Source: Ktedonosporobacter rubrisoli (lineage in GTDB: Bacteria > Chloroflexota > Ktedonobacteria > Ktedonobacterales > Ktedonobacteraceae). Taken from it: DNA of 64,000 bases. Both the position numbers and the translations under genes were made by a program. Positions 53,141 to 61,437 of this stretch are shown here, piece by piece; positions within the stretch are counted from its first letter, which is position 1, and every line of letters begins with the position of its first letter. The notes beneath the pieces were generated by a model. It was not told where the DNA came from. It worked only from the letters and a program-made list of their open reading frames with translations, and made no database searches. Location of the stretch: contig NZ_CP035758.1 in assembly GCF_004208415.1 (NCBI RefSeq), positions 6,448,001 through 6,512,000 of the forward strand. The letters are read 5' to 3'.

Positions 53141-53838
53141 TTTTGCACTGTCTAGCCTCTCCTAGAGAGTAACCCTTGATAATTTCAATTTTTCCGTTAG
53201 AACACAACTTGAAGGGATGCGCCAAGGCGTCGCAGCAAACGACCGGTTTTGCGACTCTGCAATCCGTTCCAGGAAAGGGTCGATGAGAGAGAGACGCTTC
53301 AGAATCTTTCCTCTTCCAAGCGTTCTTCCTCGACGTTCCTCGATCTGTGTTTTGCCACCAGAAGAGACGGGCCGGTTCCTTGGAGCGTGCACGAGATCTG
53401 ACGGAGTTTCGGGAAGAGACTCCATTTCATGCATGCTTTGTTGGGAGGATGGAGCATGGGTGCGAAGACGACGGTCTGCGCTCCTGCCCGCATGGTTCAG
53501 TCACGGTGCCACGCGCTTCGCGCGTGCTCTCTCTAGGAGCAGAGACAAGAGCTTGTCCGAAGCTTTTTTGATGGGAACACAGGATGCTCATTTTTCCTCT
53601 CCTGGTCGAGCCAGATGCAGGAAAGACACGTTCATCTTCCTATCCATCATCCCAAGCTTCCTCACCTGCTGTGACCCGAAGCCAAGAGGGCCCGGCTGTC
53701 TTTTACGGAGCAGGGTCAACTCATGTCTCCCCCAACAGAGACCCCATGCAGCAATGAGCAGGGGGAACCCAGATGCCAGAGCATGGGCATCTTCAGGCAT
53801 CTAGCGATGGTTCGTTCTTCAGCGCGTGGAGGAAAACT
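53141..53838. other. Gene-poor spacer
   Basis: About 700 bp. A 195-codon frame at 53217-53804 is Arg/Ser/Cys-rich, without a ribosome-binding site or domain pattern, and is not called. A perfect hairpin, CACGCGC-TTC-GCGCGTG, lies at 53510-53526. Weak similarity to block C-type sequence occurs near 53225. Confidence 0.5.
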
Positions 53839-54693
53839 ATGAGAGAACTGGTGATCAATGCCGGGTTTAAAGATAGTATGAGAGGCTGGGAACAACTGGG
53901 TCCTGAGAAGGCACAACAGATCAGCATCTCCTCGCCAGGTGAGTGGTATGTGCAGTTGCTGCCGGCAGGCACCATCCGTCAAACGGTTCCCATTGCTGGC
54001 AACGCTTCCTATGACTTCACCTTTCGGGCGCGTACTCACTTTTCAGGGAAACTCGTCCTGACCCTCACCGGAAATCGGAGCGGGGAACTGGTGAAGAAAA
54101 CGTATGTGGATCTGCGCGACTGGACCCCCCAGAGGATCACGCTGACGACGGGAGAGGGCGAGGGGACCCTGACGATCACTGTGGAGAACGTCGGTCCAGC
54201 GGGCTCAGTAGGGAACTTCCAGTACCCCTCCTTGAAGCCGGTCAATCTGGTGCACAATGGCAGCTTTGAGCAGGGCTTGCAGCCCTGGGTGTGTGAGAGG
54301 AAAGATGGAGGATCTTGTCAGATTATGGAGGGCCGGGAGCAGCGCCTTCGCCGTCGTGAAAGGCGCAGTGATACCGCCGCCATGTGTCTCCAAGCACCTG
54401 CGAGCCTTCGTCAAGCCATTGCGGTCTCTGGTAACACCACCTACACCCTCTCCTGGAACAGTACACTCCCACCACAGACTCGCGAGAGCAATGATGTTCT
54501 ACGAATTACCGTCGAACGGGAGAACGGCGAGCCACTCGCTGACAAGAGCATCGATTCTTGGGGAGCATCCGAGGAGACGGCACTGACCTTTACGACTGGG
54601 AACAAGGAGACGAGACTCTCAGTCGTGCTGAGCGCTCTCTATGGATCAGCGTTCATTGATGACGTGGCACTGGAGCCACAAAGCTCACGCTGA
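53839..54693 (+). CDS. Protein with two tandem jelly-roll-like (CBM-type) modules
   Basis: A 284-aa beta-rich protein. ATG 53839 follows TGGAGGAAAACT; the frame extends to 53773. Two modules repeat the same pattern: ELVINAGFKDSMRGWEQLGP...LLPAGTIRQTVPIAGNASYD and NLVHNGSFEQGLQPWVC...APASLRQAIAVSGNTTYTLS. N-G-S/F-F/E, x-W, and RQ-I/V-V-SGN-T/S-Y are hallmarks of carbohydrate-binding modules of the CBM4/9/22-like galactose-binding fold. No signal peptide or catalytic domain is present, so it is a cytosolic or otherwise released lectin-like protein. Its closeness to the Cry-like gene suggests a related role, which is inference. Confidence 0.75.
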   Translation: MRELVINAGFKDSMRGWEQLGPEKAQQISISSPGEWYVQLLPAGTIRQTVPIAGNASYDFTFRARTHFSGKLVLTLTGNRSGELVKKTYVDLRDWTPQRITLTTGEGEGTLTITVENVGPAGSVGNFQYPSLKPVNLVHNGSFEQGLQPWVCERKDGGSCQIMEGREQRLRRRERRSDTAAMCLQAPASLRQAIAVSGNTTYTLSWNSTLPPQTRESNDVLRITVERENGEPLADKSIDSWGASEETALTFTTGNKETRLSVVLSALYGSAFIDDVALEPQSSR

Positions 54694-54935
54694 TGCAGAG
54701 GCATGCGTCCTGCCGAAACAGAAAAAAGCGGGACAGGTGGGCAAAGCGGTCAACCGGAGAAAACTGATCGCTTCTCCTTGTCGGGCGAGCGGTATTCAGC
54801 TTGACAATACCGCTTTCCTCCACGATGGTCTGGAAGGCAGACCGAGAGAAAGGGAAAAGTCAGGTTGGCAATCAAGAGCAGCGTGGCGCCTTCACTCATT
54901 TTGCTCTTCCCTCTTTCAAGCGGCTCCAACTGTCG

Positions 54936-55028
54936 CAAGAAACCAACGATTTTGAACTCCACCTGGTTTCCTCATCTGAAACGCTCATCTCTCATTTTTG
55001 TCCTCCCTGCTATCCTGAAAGAGAGAAG
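54936..55028 (+). repeat. Repeat block C, copy 1 (93 bp)
   Basis: Nearly identical to 59347-59439: CAAGAAACCAACG, GAACTCCACCTGGTTTCCTC, and GCTATCCTGAAAGAGAGAAG. Confidence 0.8.
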
Positions 55029-55053
55029 AGGAAAACTAGCAAGCTTCCTAAAA

Positions 55054-55248
55054 CCTCTGCTTTTCGTGTCAGATACTCATCTCGTATGGGCAAAACTGCT
55101 ACTTTGATGATGGTACATTTTTTGAGACTGCCCCAGCCATATGTTCACCCTCATCGAGGCGCCGCGCTTGCTCATTGGAAAAGCTGGTAAAAAAGGGTCG
55201 GGAAGCTGTCAATTTTGCGAGCGCCAGAAGCTCATTTTATGCGGAATA
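55054..55248 (+). repeat. Repeat block A, copy 2 (about 195 bp)
   Basis: Close copy of 51655-51847 in the same orientation, directly after block C. Confidence 0.8.
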
Positions 55249-55597
55249 GCATGCGTCACATATGTTTCATAAAAGTAATTTATTACGATTTTTTCATTTT
55301 TCTTATGAAAGATTGACCGATAATAGGTATCTCTTCTAAACTAGTATTATATTGAAATACATACTTTTTACACTTTCACTCAGCGCCGGAGAGCGTAGGA
55401 GGCAATGAACTTCCTCGCAGGGAGAGTCATTCCTAGAAAGAGAGCCCAAAGTATCAGTATTTCTCTGATGGCGCCTGGCGTCAGTACCCGTTCCTCCTGG
55501 CCCCTGTAGATTGTACCTGATCATCTCTTGTGTTCCTTGACCCCTTACCCATTTGTCGTGAAATGTCATAAAACCATACGGAAAGGACAATGTCATC

Positions 55598-56665
55598 ATG
55601 GAAGATGCAAACCAAGCAAGAAACCTGAGCGACGCCTCAGAGCATTCAGAATGGGTATCGCCAGAGCTGCAGCCCCCCGCTTACCCACAGGGAGGCCCTC
55701 CTGAGTTCTATAGTATCGACTGGAATAATGCCGCCAAGATAGCGCTAACCACCGGGCTCAAATTTGTCCCCTATGTCGGCAGTATTCTCGGAGGCCTTGT
55801 CTCTATTCTTTGGCCCTCCTCGAAAGAGGACGTTTGGGAGGATATTCGAGAGAAAGTTGAGAAGCTCATTGACGAGAAAATTGCTCAACGTACCTATAAT
55901 GAAATCAAGAACGCCCTGAAGGGCTTGCACAACAATATAGACGAGTATCAGAACGCGCTCCAATATTCTCAGGGGAATCCTGACGTCATTTCTGAAAATT
56001 GGACCACTGCCCACAATCTGTTTGTTAACGACCTCCCAGATTTCCAGGATGAAAGCTACGAACTCCTTCTCTTGCCCTTATTTGCTCAGTTTGCCAACCT
56101 CCATCTTTCCCTGTTGCGCGATGGGGCCATCTTTGGGTCGCAATGGGGCTGGACAGAGAGCTATGTGACAAGTATTGAAAAAAAGCTCACCGGGACTATC
56201 AAGGCCTATCAGGACTACGCTAATCGCGTTTATACAGAGGGCCGCCGCAACGTGGTCGCCCAGGCGGAGACGAATCCGCGTTACTGTGAGCCATTCCGTA
56301 CTGAAAATAAGTACGTCCGTGAAATGACTGAGACCGTTCTTGATTACCTTGAAATCTGGGGGTATATGGACTCGACGGCCTATCCCGTACCAGTGATGTT
56401 CGATTTTTTTCGGGAACTCTATTCAGATCCCTGTGGATCTTGTGACGATAGCGGTTCCATCCCACTGCTTTATTCCACTCCCCCGAGGCAGGTATGGAGA
56501 CGATCACCGTCTGGGGTTGGGATCGGATTGACGCCATCCAGGTTGACTATCCTTATGGGCAAGGACCAAACGGCTGGACCTCAACGGGGAGGATGGGCAA
56601 TAGTGACGGTGGCAGCAGTGCCCCTCCAACAGGCGGAGTGTTTGACGTACGCATTAAAACCCTGA
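55598..56665 (+). CDS. Delta-endotoxin (Cry) domain I protein; frame breaks near residue 295
   Basis: A 355-aa reading frame with GAAAGGAC upstream. Residues 1-40 are polar. Residues 41-285 match the pore-forming helical bundle (Endotoxin_N): KIALTTGLKFVPYVGSILGG, VWEDIREKVEKLIDEKIAQR, a hydrophobic central helix YELLLLPLFAQFANLHLSLL (conserved block 1), RDGAIFG, and REMTETVLDYLEIWGYMDST followed by YPVPVMFDFFRELYSDPCG, equal to the MTLTVLD...YP...LTRExYTDP end of domain I. After residue 295 the frame reads unconserved sequence, while the next domain appears in the -1 frame from 56494. One extra C in the C-run at 56480-56484 would fuse them. Known Cry domain I inserts into membranes; activity here is not established. 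Confidence 0.85.
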   Translation: MEDANQARNLSDASEHSEWVSPELQPPAYPQGGPPEFYSIDWNNAAKIALTTGLKFVPYVGSILGGLVSILWPSSKEDVWEDIREKVEKLIDEKIAQRTYNEIKNALKGLHNNIDEYQNALQYSQGNPDVISENWTTAHNLFVNDLPDFQDESYELLLLPLFAQFANLHLSLLRDGAIFGSQWGWTESYVTSIEKKLTGTIKAYQDYANRVYTEGRRNVVAQAETNPRYCEPFRTENKYVREMTETVLDYLEIWGYMDSTAYPVPVMFDFFRELYSDPCGSCDDSGSIPLLYSTPPRQVWRRSPSGVGIGLTPSRLTILMGKDQTAGPQRGGWAIVTVAAVPLQQAECLTYALKP

Positions 56666-57141
56666 AAGCTGTCTGGGTCGGCTATGGTGATATCGTAAAT
56701 TCCCTCTGGTTCGATTTCGGCAATGGATACGGATCAATGATGGGAGGATGGGCAGGAAAAGGCGACCAGCATTATGAGTTCAGGGCGCCAAAAGACAATT
56801 ATATATCAAGAATCCACATTAACGGGGTAAGCTACTTCTACGGCAGCGCAGACTGTATCGTGATAGGCTACCAATACGACCCGAGCGATGAATCGATACA
56901 ACAAGCAATTCGTCGTCTCTACGTCCATACGCCCGGAGAGCGCTCCTTCCCAGACATGGCTGCGCAGTATGCCACCCAACTGAAGATTACGCCAGAGAAT
57001 CTCATAGCGCTGGCAGCAGAGGAAGGGTGGGAACAAGAGCGCCAGCAGCATTGGCAAACGCTGAGGGAGCAAGTCCAGCGAAGAAAGGCAGAAGGATCGG
57101 AAAGTGGGCAAGGACCTTCCACGTCCACCGAAACGAGGTAA
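56494..57141 (+). CDS. Beta-prism (jacalin-like) lectin part of the Cry-like protein, in another frame
   Basis: A 215-aa frame that overlaps the end of the Cry domain I frame by 172 bp. The beta-rich part at residues 3-130 has two units with a jacalin-like pattern: ITVWGWDRIDAIQVDYPYGQ, with a GG-rich loop, then IKTLKAVWVGYGDIVNSLWF followed by GGWAGKGDQHYEFRAPKDNY and ISRIHINGVSYFYGSADCI. The last 80 residues are helical and charged. Only a weak GAGG precedes ATG 56494. It is best explained as the receptor-binding half of one toxin-like protein separated by a one-base deletion. A separately translated lectin is the alternative. The jacalin assignment is by pattern only. Confidence 0.65.
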   Translation: METITVWGWDRIDAIQVDYPYGQGPNGWTSTGRMGNSDGGSSAPPTGGVFDVRIKTLKAVWVGYGDIVNSLWFDFGNGYGSMMGGWAGKGDQHYEFRAPKDNYISRIHINGVSYFYGSADCIVIGYQYDPSDESIQQAIRRLYVHTPGERSFPDMAAQYATQLKITPENLIALAAEEGWEQERQQHWQTLREQVQRRKAEGSESGQGPSTSTETR

Positions 57142-57242
57142 TGCCAGGAAACGTTGAGAAGCCGACAACGGAAAGACGGCAAGAAACGGCTGAGTGTGCA
57201 ATCACTCAGCCCCACTTCACTGCTGTTGCGGGCACTCACAAG

Positions 57243-57318
57243 CTCTCTGCGTTCGCCAACCGGGAGTGAGCAGTGGAACACTTGCTCACTCCACTGATCC
57301 GATGACGAGAGAGGAGGC
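57243..57318 (+). repeat. Repeat block B, copy 1 (76 bp)
   Basis: Nearly identical to 59139-59214. Contains hairpin GGAGTGAGC/GCTCACTCC and ends CGATGACGAGAGAGGAGG. Confidence 0.8.
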
Positions 57319-57337
57319 CATGCATCCAGCAAGCCCT

Positions 57338-57570
57338 CTCTCCCCACGGTGAATAAGCATGGGCCAGCTATATTGACTATATGAAATAAAAACTTCTGCT
57401 TGTAGTATCACTTCCTCATCTCGCCCATCACAAAATGACACGTTGATTTTGGTACGTTTTTTGAGACCAAAGAGGAATGGGTATTCTGCTTGTCGGAGCG
57501 ACGCGCTTTCATTTGAGGTGAACGGAGCCGTGGGTGTCAAGAAAAGGTCGATTTCGAGAGGCATGAAAAC
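57338..57570 (+). repeat. Repeat block A-like variant, copy 2
   Basis: The left part (CTCTCCCCACGGTGAATAAG) matches 51601 onward; the right part (CATCACAAAATGACACGTTG and onward) matches 51950-52115. It is therefore a mosaic of the two A-type sequences. Confidence 0.7.
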
Positions 57571-57938
57571 GACCTGTGTTGATATGGCAATGAACGGGAA
57601 ACGAGAAAAGGGAAAGCTTCTTCTTCCCTCACTCCAAGCTTGCACAACATAAGTGAGAAGACAGGCAACCAACGCGTCTTCGGGCAGATTTTCCTGCACG
57701 TCCTGATGCGGCGAACGTTTGGGTTGCCTCGCTTTGGCCTTCAAGTGGTAGTGAAACATCCGGTTCGAGCAAACGTGAAATTGAGAGAGGAAGATCTCCT
57801 CGAAAAGCATGAGAGATACGGAAACCAAGTGAGCCTCCAACACGCTCATCGGTTCATTTTTCATGCTCTTTTCAACGGCATACCCTTGTTCGAGAGAAGA
57901 CCAAGAGGTATTTCCACCACAGAAAGGAAGAACAGATT

Positions 57939-58181
57939 ATGGGAATGAATATGGGAATCTATGATCAGCTTCAGAGGATGAAAAACAACAACCAGCCTGC
58001 ACCGCAGGAAGTCCAGCAAGCTATTGCCAACAATGATACACCTGAGAAACTCACGCAAGCACAAAAGCTCGCAAAAGATGGACAATTAACCATTGGACAA
58101 GCTGCTCAGACAGCACAGGATGCTCAGCGTTGGGCGCAGCAAGCTGTTGATTCCTTCGGAATAAGTTACTTCCGGCCCTGA
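57939..58181 (+). CDS. Small helical protein, paralog of the 44350 gene
   Basis: An 80-aa protein with AGAAAGGAAG upstream. It is Gln/Ala/Asn-rich and helical: PQEVQQAIANNDTPEKLTQA, then KLAKDGQLTIGQAAQTAQDA. It aligns with the 82-aa product at 44350-44598 over about 55 residues. There is no signal or membrane segment. The function is unknown; it lies between the Cry-like and the 170-aa genes inside the repeat-rich island. Confidence 0.75.
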   Translation: MGMNMGIYDQLQRMKNNNQPAPQEVQQAIANNDTPEKLTQAQKLAKDGQLTIGQAAQTAQDAQRWAQQAVDSFGISYFRP

Positions 58182-58530
58182 TCCTCCCCACTGGAGGCCT
58201 CTCACCCTTCGTACTACCGATTGCATGCGCCATCCCTGAGCACTCTTTTTGCTCTTCTCAAGAGGCGCGCGGCAGGTGACCGAGAGGAGCGCTGTTGGCG
58301 GCGCTCCTCTTGTGTCCCGGCGTGCAAAATTCTCGTCAAACCAACGATTTTGCTACTCTTCAATAGACCTCCTGAAACAATCTTTTTGTGACTCCCATCA
58401 TATTTCTCCCAGATATCTTCAGCAACTCTTGATCTCTGCCGATATCTTTTGAAAGAGGGATCTCTTATGAGATGCTCATAAGAGAAAAGAACCTGAAGCT
58501 AAGAATTTTCGTGAAAGAGAGACGATTTCA

Positions 58531-59043
58531 ATGGCTCACCTTCGTATAAACTTCGTTGATGTCACGTGCTCTGCTACTGAAGATCCAATGGGTTCAGATA
58601 CGTTTTATATCGCTGGAGCCGTCACCCGCAGCAAGGGGAAAGCGAAAGGAGTCCTTACTTCCCCCATAGCTATTACGGATGGCCAAACGAAGACCTTCTC
58701 TCCAGATGAGGCTGTCGTTTTTGATGAAGATGTATCTGACGGAGAAATAGTTACCCTTGTTTTCCATGCTTATGAGGAAGAGGTCTCAAAAGATTGGTCA
58801 GGACTCAGACCAAAATTTCTTCGCCAGGTACAGGAAAAAAATGGCCTGGATTCCGAGAATATTCAGGCTCTGCTTGGGTCTCTCGTGAGAATGATCGATC
58901 CAGATGATCGACTAGGGACGCTGAAAGTTGTCATTCCCGTGAAAGGAAAGCCACAAGAGAACCCTGTCTGGAAGTTCGCGGAAAAAGGATTAAGCGTTTC
59001 CAGCTGGGACTATGCCGTCAACTATCGTATAACACGGTCATGA
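58531..59043 (+). CDS. 170-aa beta-rich protein of unknown function
   Basis: A soluble protein with AAAGAGAG upstream. The N-terminus RINFVDVTCSATEDPMGSDT, FYIAGAVTR, then ITDGQTKTFSPDEAVVFDED and VTLVFHAYEEEVSKDWSGL, suggests a C2-like or other calcium-compatible beta-sandwich with acidic loops (TEDPMGSD, FDED). The central part (about 95-135) is helical, and the end, WDYAVNYRI, is a final strand. I do not recognise a named family. There is no signal peptide. It lies in the island with the toxin-like gene; any link is inference. Confidence 0.75.
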   Translation: MAHLRINFVDVTCSATEDPMGSDTFYIAGAVTRSKGKAKGVLTSPIAITDGQTKTFSPDEAVVFDEDVSDGEIVTLVFHAYEEEVSKDWSGLRPKFLRQVQEKNGLDSENIQALLGSLVRMIDPDDRLGTLKVVIPVKGKPQENPVWKFAEKGLSVSSWDYAVNYRITRS

Positions 59044-59138
59044 TGATTTGGCGGTTGAGATCTGGTCAGAAACCCTCAATCGCCTGTTTGTCTCACTCCC
59101 AACGTGTAACGAAGCAGAGCTGTCTGCGTATCTTGTGG

Positions 59139-59214
59139 CTCTCTGCGTTCGCTAACCGGGAGTGAGCGGTGGGACACTTGCTTACTCCACTGATCCGATG
59201 ACGAGAGAGGAGGT
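59139..59214 (+). repeat. Repeat block B, copy 2 (76 bp)
   Basis: Copy of 57243-57318. The hairpin right arm has one change (GCTTACTCC). Confidence 0.8.
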
Positions 59215-59346
59215 CAGCATGCAACAGTAAAGTTTGCTTGACACCTCCCTCGATACCTCAGCTCGAAAAACAAGAAAGCTCACGCATCATACGACCTGTC
59301 ACCGTCTCTTGCACCCCCTATCTTCTCAAGGCGCGATCATGAGTCA

Positions 59347-59439
59347 CAAGAAACCAACGTTTTTGAACTCCACCTGGTTTCCTCATCTGAAACGCTCATC
59401 GCTCATTTTTGTCCTCTCTGCTATCCTGAAAGAGAGAAG
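59347..59439 (+). repeat. Repeat block C, copy 2 (93 bp)
   Basis: Copy of 54936-55028 with few substitutions. Here it is not followed by block A. Confidence 0.8.
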
Positions 59440-59565
59440 CTGAATTTTCTCAAAGAGGGAAAAGAAATCCGTGCTCTGAACTTTTCAGGAAGCCGCAGAG
59501 AAGAGAGAAAAACAGCATACCTTCCATTTCAAAGTGAGCAATTCTGTTCTCAAAGGAGATCATGC

Positions 59566-59922
59566 ATGAATCGTAGAACAAAACTTCTGGGGGCGATGCT
59601 ATTTGCCTTAGTTCTGTTGACGAGTCTGGGCATTGCTTCAGCCAGTGCGCATACCTTCCCTGCATTGCAGCCCTCAGCTGCAAGCGCACCGTCTCTTGCT
59701 CCCGATGAGGCGAGCGTCGAACTCGCGGATGGCAGTGTGACCCATCTCTCATGGGGCCGACCCACATATATCAATCACGTCGTAAAAATTTGCACTGGCT
59801 CCCAGACCAAAGCAAGATTCCGCCTTTCTACAGGGACGCGTTTCATCGATCCAGACACGTGCCAGAGCTTTGCTGACCAGTCTGGCTTTGTCCAGGCTCT
59901 GCAGGCTTCTCCCCAAGCGTAA
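59566..59922 (+). CDS. Small secreted protein of unknown function
   Basis: A 118-aa protein with a strong AAAGGAG. The Sec signal peptide is clear: NRR(T)K, a hydrophobic core LLGAMLFALVLLTSLGIASA and a likely signal peptidase I site at SASA-H (about residue 28). The mature part of about 90 residues is beta-rich with two cysteines (KICTG and DTCQSF), which may form a disulfide: ASVELADGSVTHLSWGRPTY, INHVVKICTG, RFRLSTGTRFID. No known domain is recognised. It is the only gene of the island with an evident export signal. Confidence 0.8.
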   Translation: MNRRTKLLGAMLFALVLLTSLGIASASAHTFPALQPSAASAPSLAPDEASVELADGSVTHLSWGRPTYINHVVKICTGSQTKARFRLSTGTRFIDPDTCQSFADQSGFVQALQASPQA

Positions 59923-60236
59923 AGTCTCTTGACCTAATCGCTGCGTTGGAGAGGAAAACTATCACGATCTGCCCTACGTTCACGCCCATCATCTTTGAGC
60001 GTAGAGCAGATCATACCCCTGATGAGGCGCTGGAGAGAGAGGCAACTAGCAAGCTTCCTAAAATCTCTGCTTTTCGTCTTGCCTCCTCATCTTGCTATGG
60101 CGAAACTGCCCCGGCTATATATTCACGCTCGCCGAGGCGATATGCTTGCCTCATGGAAAAGCTGGCCTGAAAGTGCAAGGAAGCATAGAAGTTGGCGGAG
60201 GAGGGGTGTCTGAGAAGAACATCCCTCTCCTGTCTC
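59923..60236. other. Spacer with a diverged repeat block A
   Basis: About 310 bp. 60047-60190 is a diverged block A copy (AGCAAGCTTCCTAAAATCTC, TGGAAAAGCTGG). No gene is supported. Confidence 0.5.
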
Positions 60237-60830
60237 TTAGATTCCTATGGCTCCTGTCTTATCAACATCACGGAAGATGGCATCATCGACATCAGCACCA
60301 GTGAAGTCGGCTTCAATGAGGTCAGCGCCAGTGAAATTGGCTGAGGGAAGGTAGGCTGAGTGGAGGTCGGCCCTATCAAGACAGCTTCCTATGAAGGTGG
60401 CATTAGCGAGGTCAGCCTCAGTGAGGTTGGCATCACTCAGGTCGGCTCTTATGAGGTTGGCCCTTGTACAACTGGCTGCTTGGAGGTTGGCACTTCTCAG
60501 GTTGGCACTTCTCAGGTTGGCAATTTCGAGGGTAGCATTAGTAAGGTTGGCTCCGCTCAGATTGGCTTTTCTGAGATCGGCAGAATAGAGCCAGGCTGCT
60601 TGGAGATTGGCCCCGCTCAGATTGGCTCCGCTCAGGCGGGCACCAGTGAAGTTGGCATTGTCGAGGGTAGCACCAGTGAGGTTGGCATCTCTGAGGTTGA
60701 CACTAGTGAGATCGGCACTAGTGAACTCGGCTTCTTCAAGGTCAGGTATAATTGATGGATTCTCTTGTCTCCAGGCATTCCATGCCTTCACTCCCTGTTT
60801 GAGAAGATCAACCTGTTTCTGATCCGCCAT
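60237..60830 (-). CDS. Pentapeptide-repeat protein
   Basis: A 197-aa protein. The start at 60830 has CAAGGAGTG upstream; the frame extends to 60911. Residues 1-32 form the leader helix seen in many family members (LLKQGVKAWNAWRQENPSII). From about residue 35 to 190 there are about 30 A(D/N)Lxx-type pentapeptides (ANLTGATLDNANFTGARLSG and so on), which fold as a right-handed four-sided helix. Known relatives include DNA-gyrase-protecting Qnr/MfpA proteins; most have no assigned role. It is on the minus strand, opposite to the neighbours, at the edge of the toxin-like island. Confidence 0.93.
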   Translation of the reverse strand: MADQKQVDLLKQGVKAWNAWRQENPSIIPDLEEAEFTSADLTSVNLRDANLTGATLDNANFTGARLSGANLSGANLQAAWLYSADLRKANLSGANLTNATLEIANLRSANLRSANLQAASCTRANLIRADLSDANLTEADLANATFIGSCLDRADLHSAYLPSANFTGADLIEADFTGADVDDAIFRDVDKTGAIGI

Positions 60831-61437
60831 GAATTTCACTCCTTGGTTCTTGCAAGACAAAAACGCGCATCTGCCCTGAGACGGCATGATCGTCTTTTCA
60901 CTATACCACAAGCAGAGGTCTCAAAGCAGGCATTGTTCAACTATGATGGCACATGAACTACCTAAATGTATAAAAATGAGAGTGCGGCAATCCATAGCTT
61001 GGGCGGTTGCTCAGAAAAGCAGCGGCTGCGCTGCTTTACTTTCAGGGCAAAAAGTGAACATTTCAAGTCACTTACCAGTTCTGTAAGAGCCAGGTAAACG
61101 ATCCTGCCTGGATTGAAGAACAATGAAAATATTTTCATGATTGGCCGGAAAGATTGACTTTTGGGCCCTTTATTCTCTACACTGAGAAGGGATGGCCTTC
61201 TGCATCTCTGAATCAAGAGTATACAGTTCTTCTACTTCAACATCTTTTCATCCCTCTCGCAGCTCTTCTGTGTTTCGAGAGACGAGCTGAGCGAGTAGGG
61301 GGCACTGCCAATCTCTGGCTGAGGGCAATGGAAGCGGAGGGGTCTCTCTGAAGGGAGACCTTCAGGATGATAGTCTGTCTTCGTGTGCTTGTTCCGGCTT
61401 CGGAAAGCACCTACTCACCCGCAAGAAAGGAAAGCCC
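60831..61437. other. Spacer between the pentapeptide and 86-aa genes
   Basis: About 600 bp. A perfect 9-bp-stem hairpin (AAAGCAGCG/CGCTGCTTT) lies at 61016-61037 and a smaller one (GGTCTC/GAGACC) at about 61340-61360. No gene is supported; frames at 61154 and 60962 lack start signals. Confidence 0.5.

Larger units (their letters stand above)
54694..55597. other. Gene-free leader region of the Cry-like gene, with repeats
   Basis: About 900 bp. It holds repeat block C copy 1 (54936-55028) and block A copy 1b (55054-55248), then an AT-rich stretch (55250-55375) that looks promoter-like, then a 220-nt leader with mixed GC content. No gene is supported. Confidence 0.6.
57142..57938. other. Gene-free, repeat-rich spacer
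   Basis: About 800 bp with repeat block B copy 1 (57243-57318) and an A-type block (57338-57570). A 192-codon minus-strand frame across it is made of repeat readings and is not called. Confidence 0.6.
59044..59565. other. Gene-free, repeat-rich spacer
   Basis: About 520 bp with repeat block B copy 2 (59139-59214) and block C copy 2 (59347-59439). No gene is supported. Confidence 0.6.

Noticed and set aside
53217..53804. 195-codon frame before the jelly-roll gene
   Set aside because: Arg/Ser/Cys-rich with no domain pattern or ribosome-binding site; crosses a perfect hairpin.
57286..57864. 192-codon minus-strand frame across repeats B and A
   Set aside because: Made of repeat sequence that also gives similar short frames at 51.4-51.7 kb; no start signal.
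60360..60822. Plus-strand Gly/Val/Ser-rich frames opposite the pentapeptide gene
   Set aside because: Mirror readings of the 15-bp pentapeptide periodicity.
51402..61437. Repeat blocks as a CRISPR array or integron attC sites
   Set aside because: Blocks are 76-195 bp, irregularly spaced and few, with no cas or integron integrase gene; they lack the regular spacing of CRISPR and I see no attC-like R' and R'' boxes.
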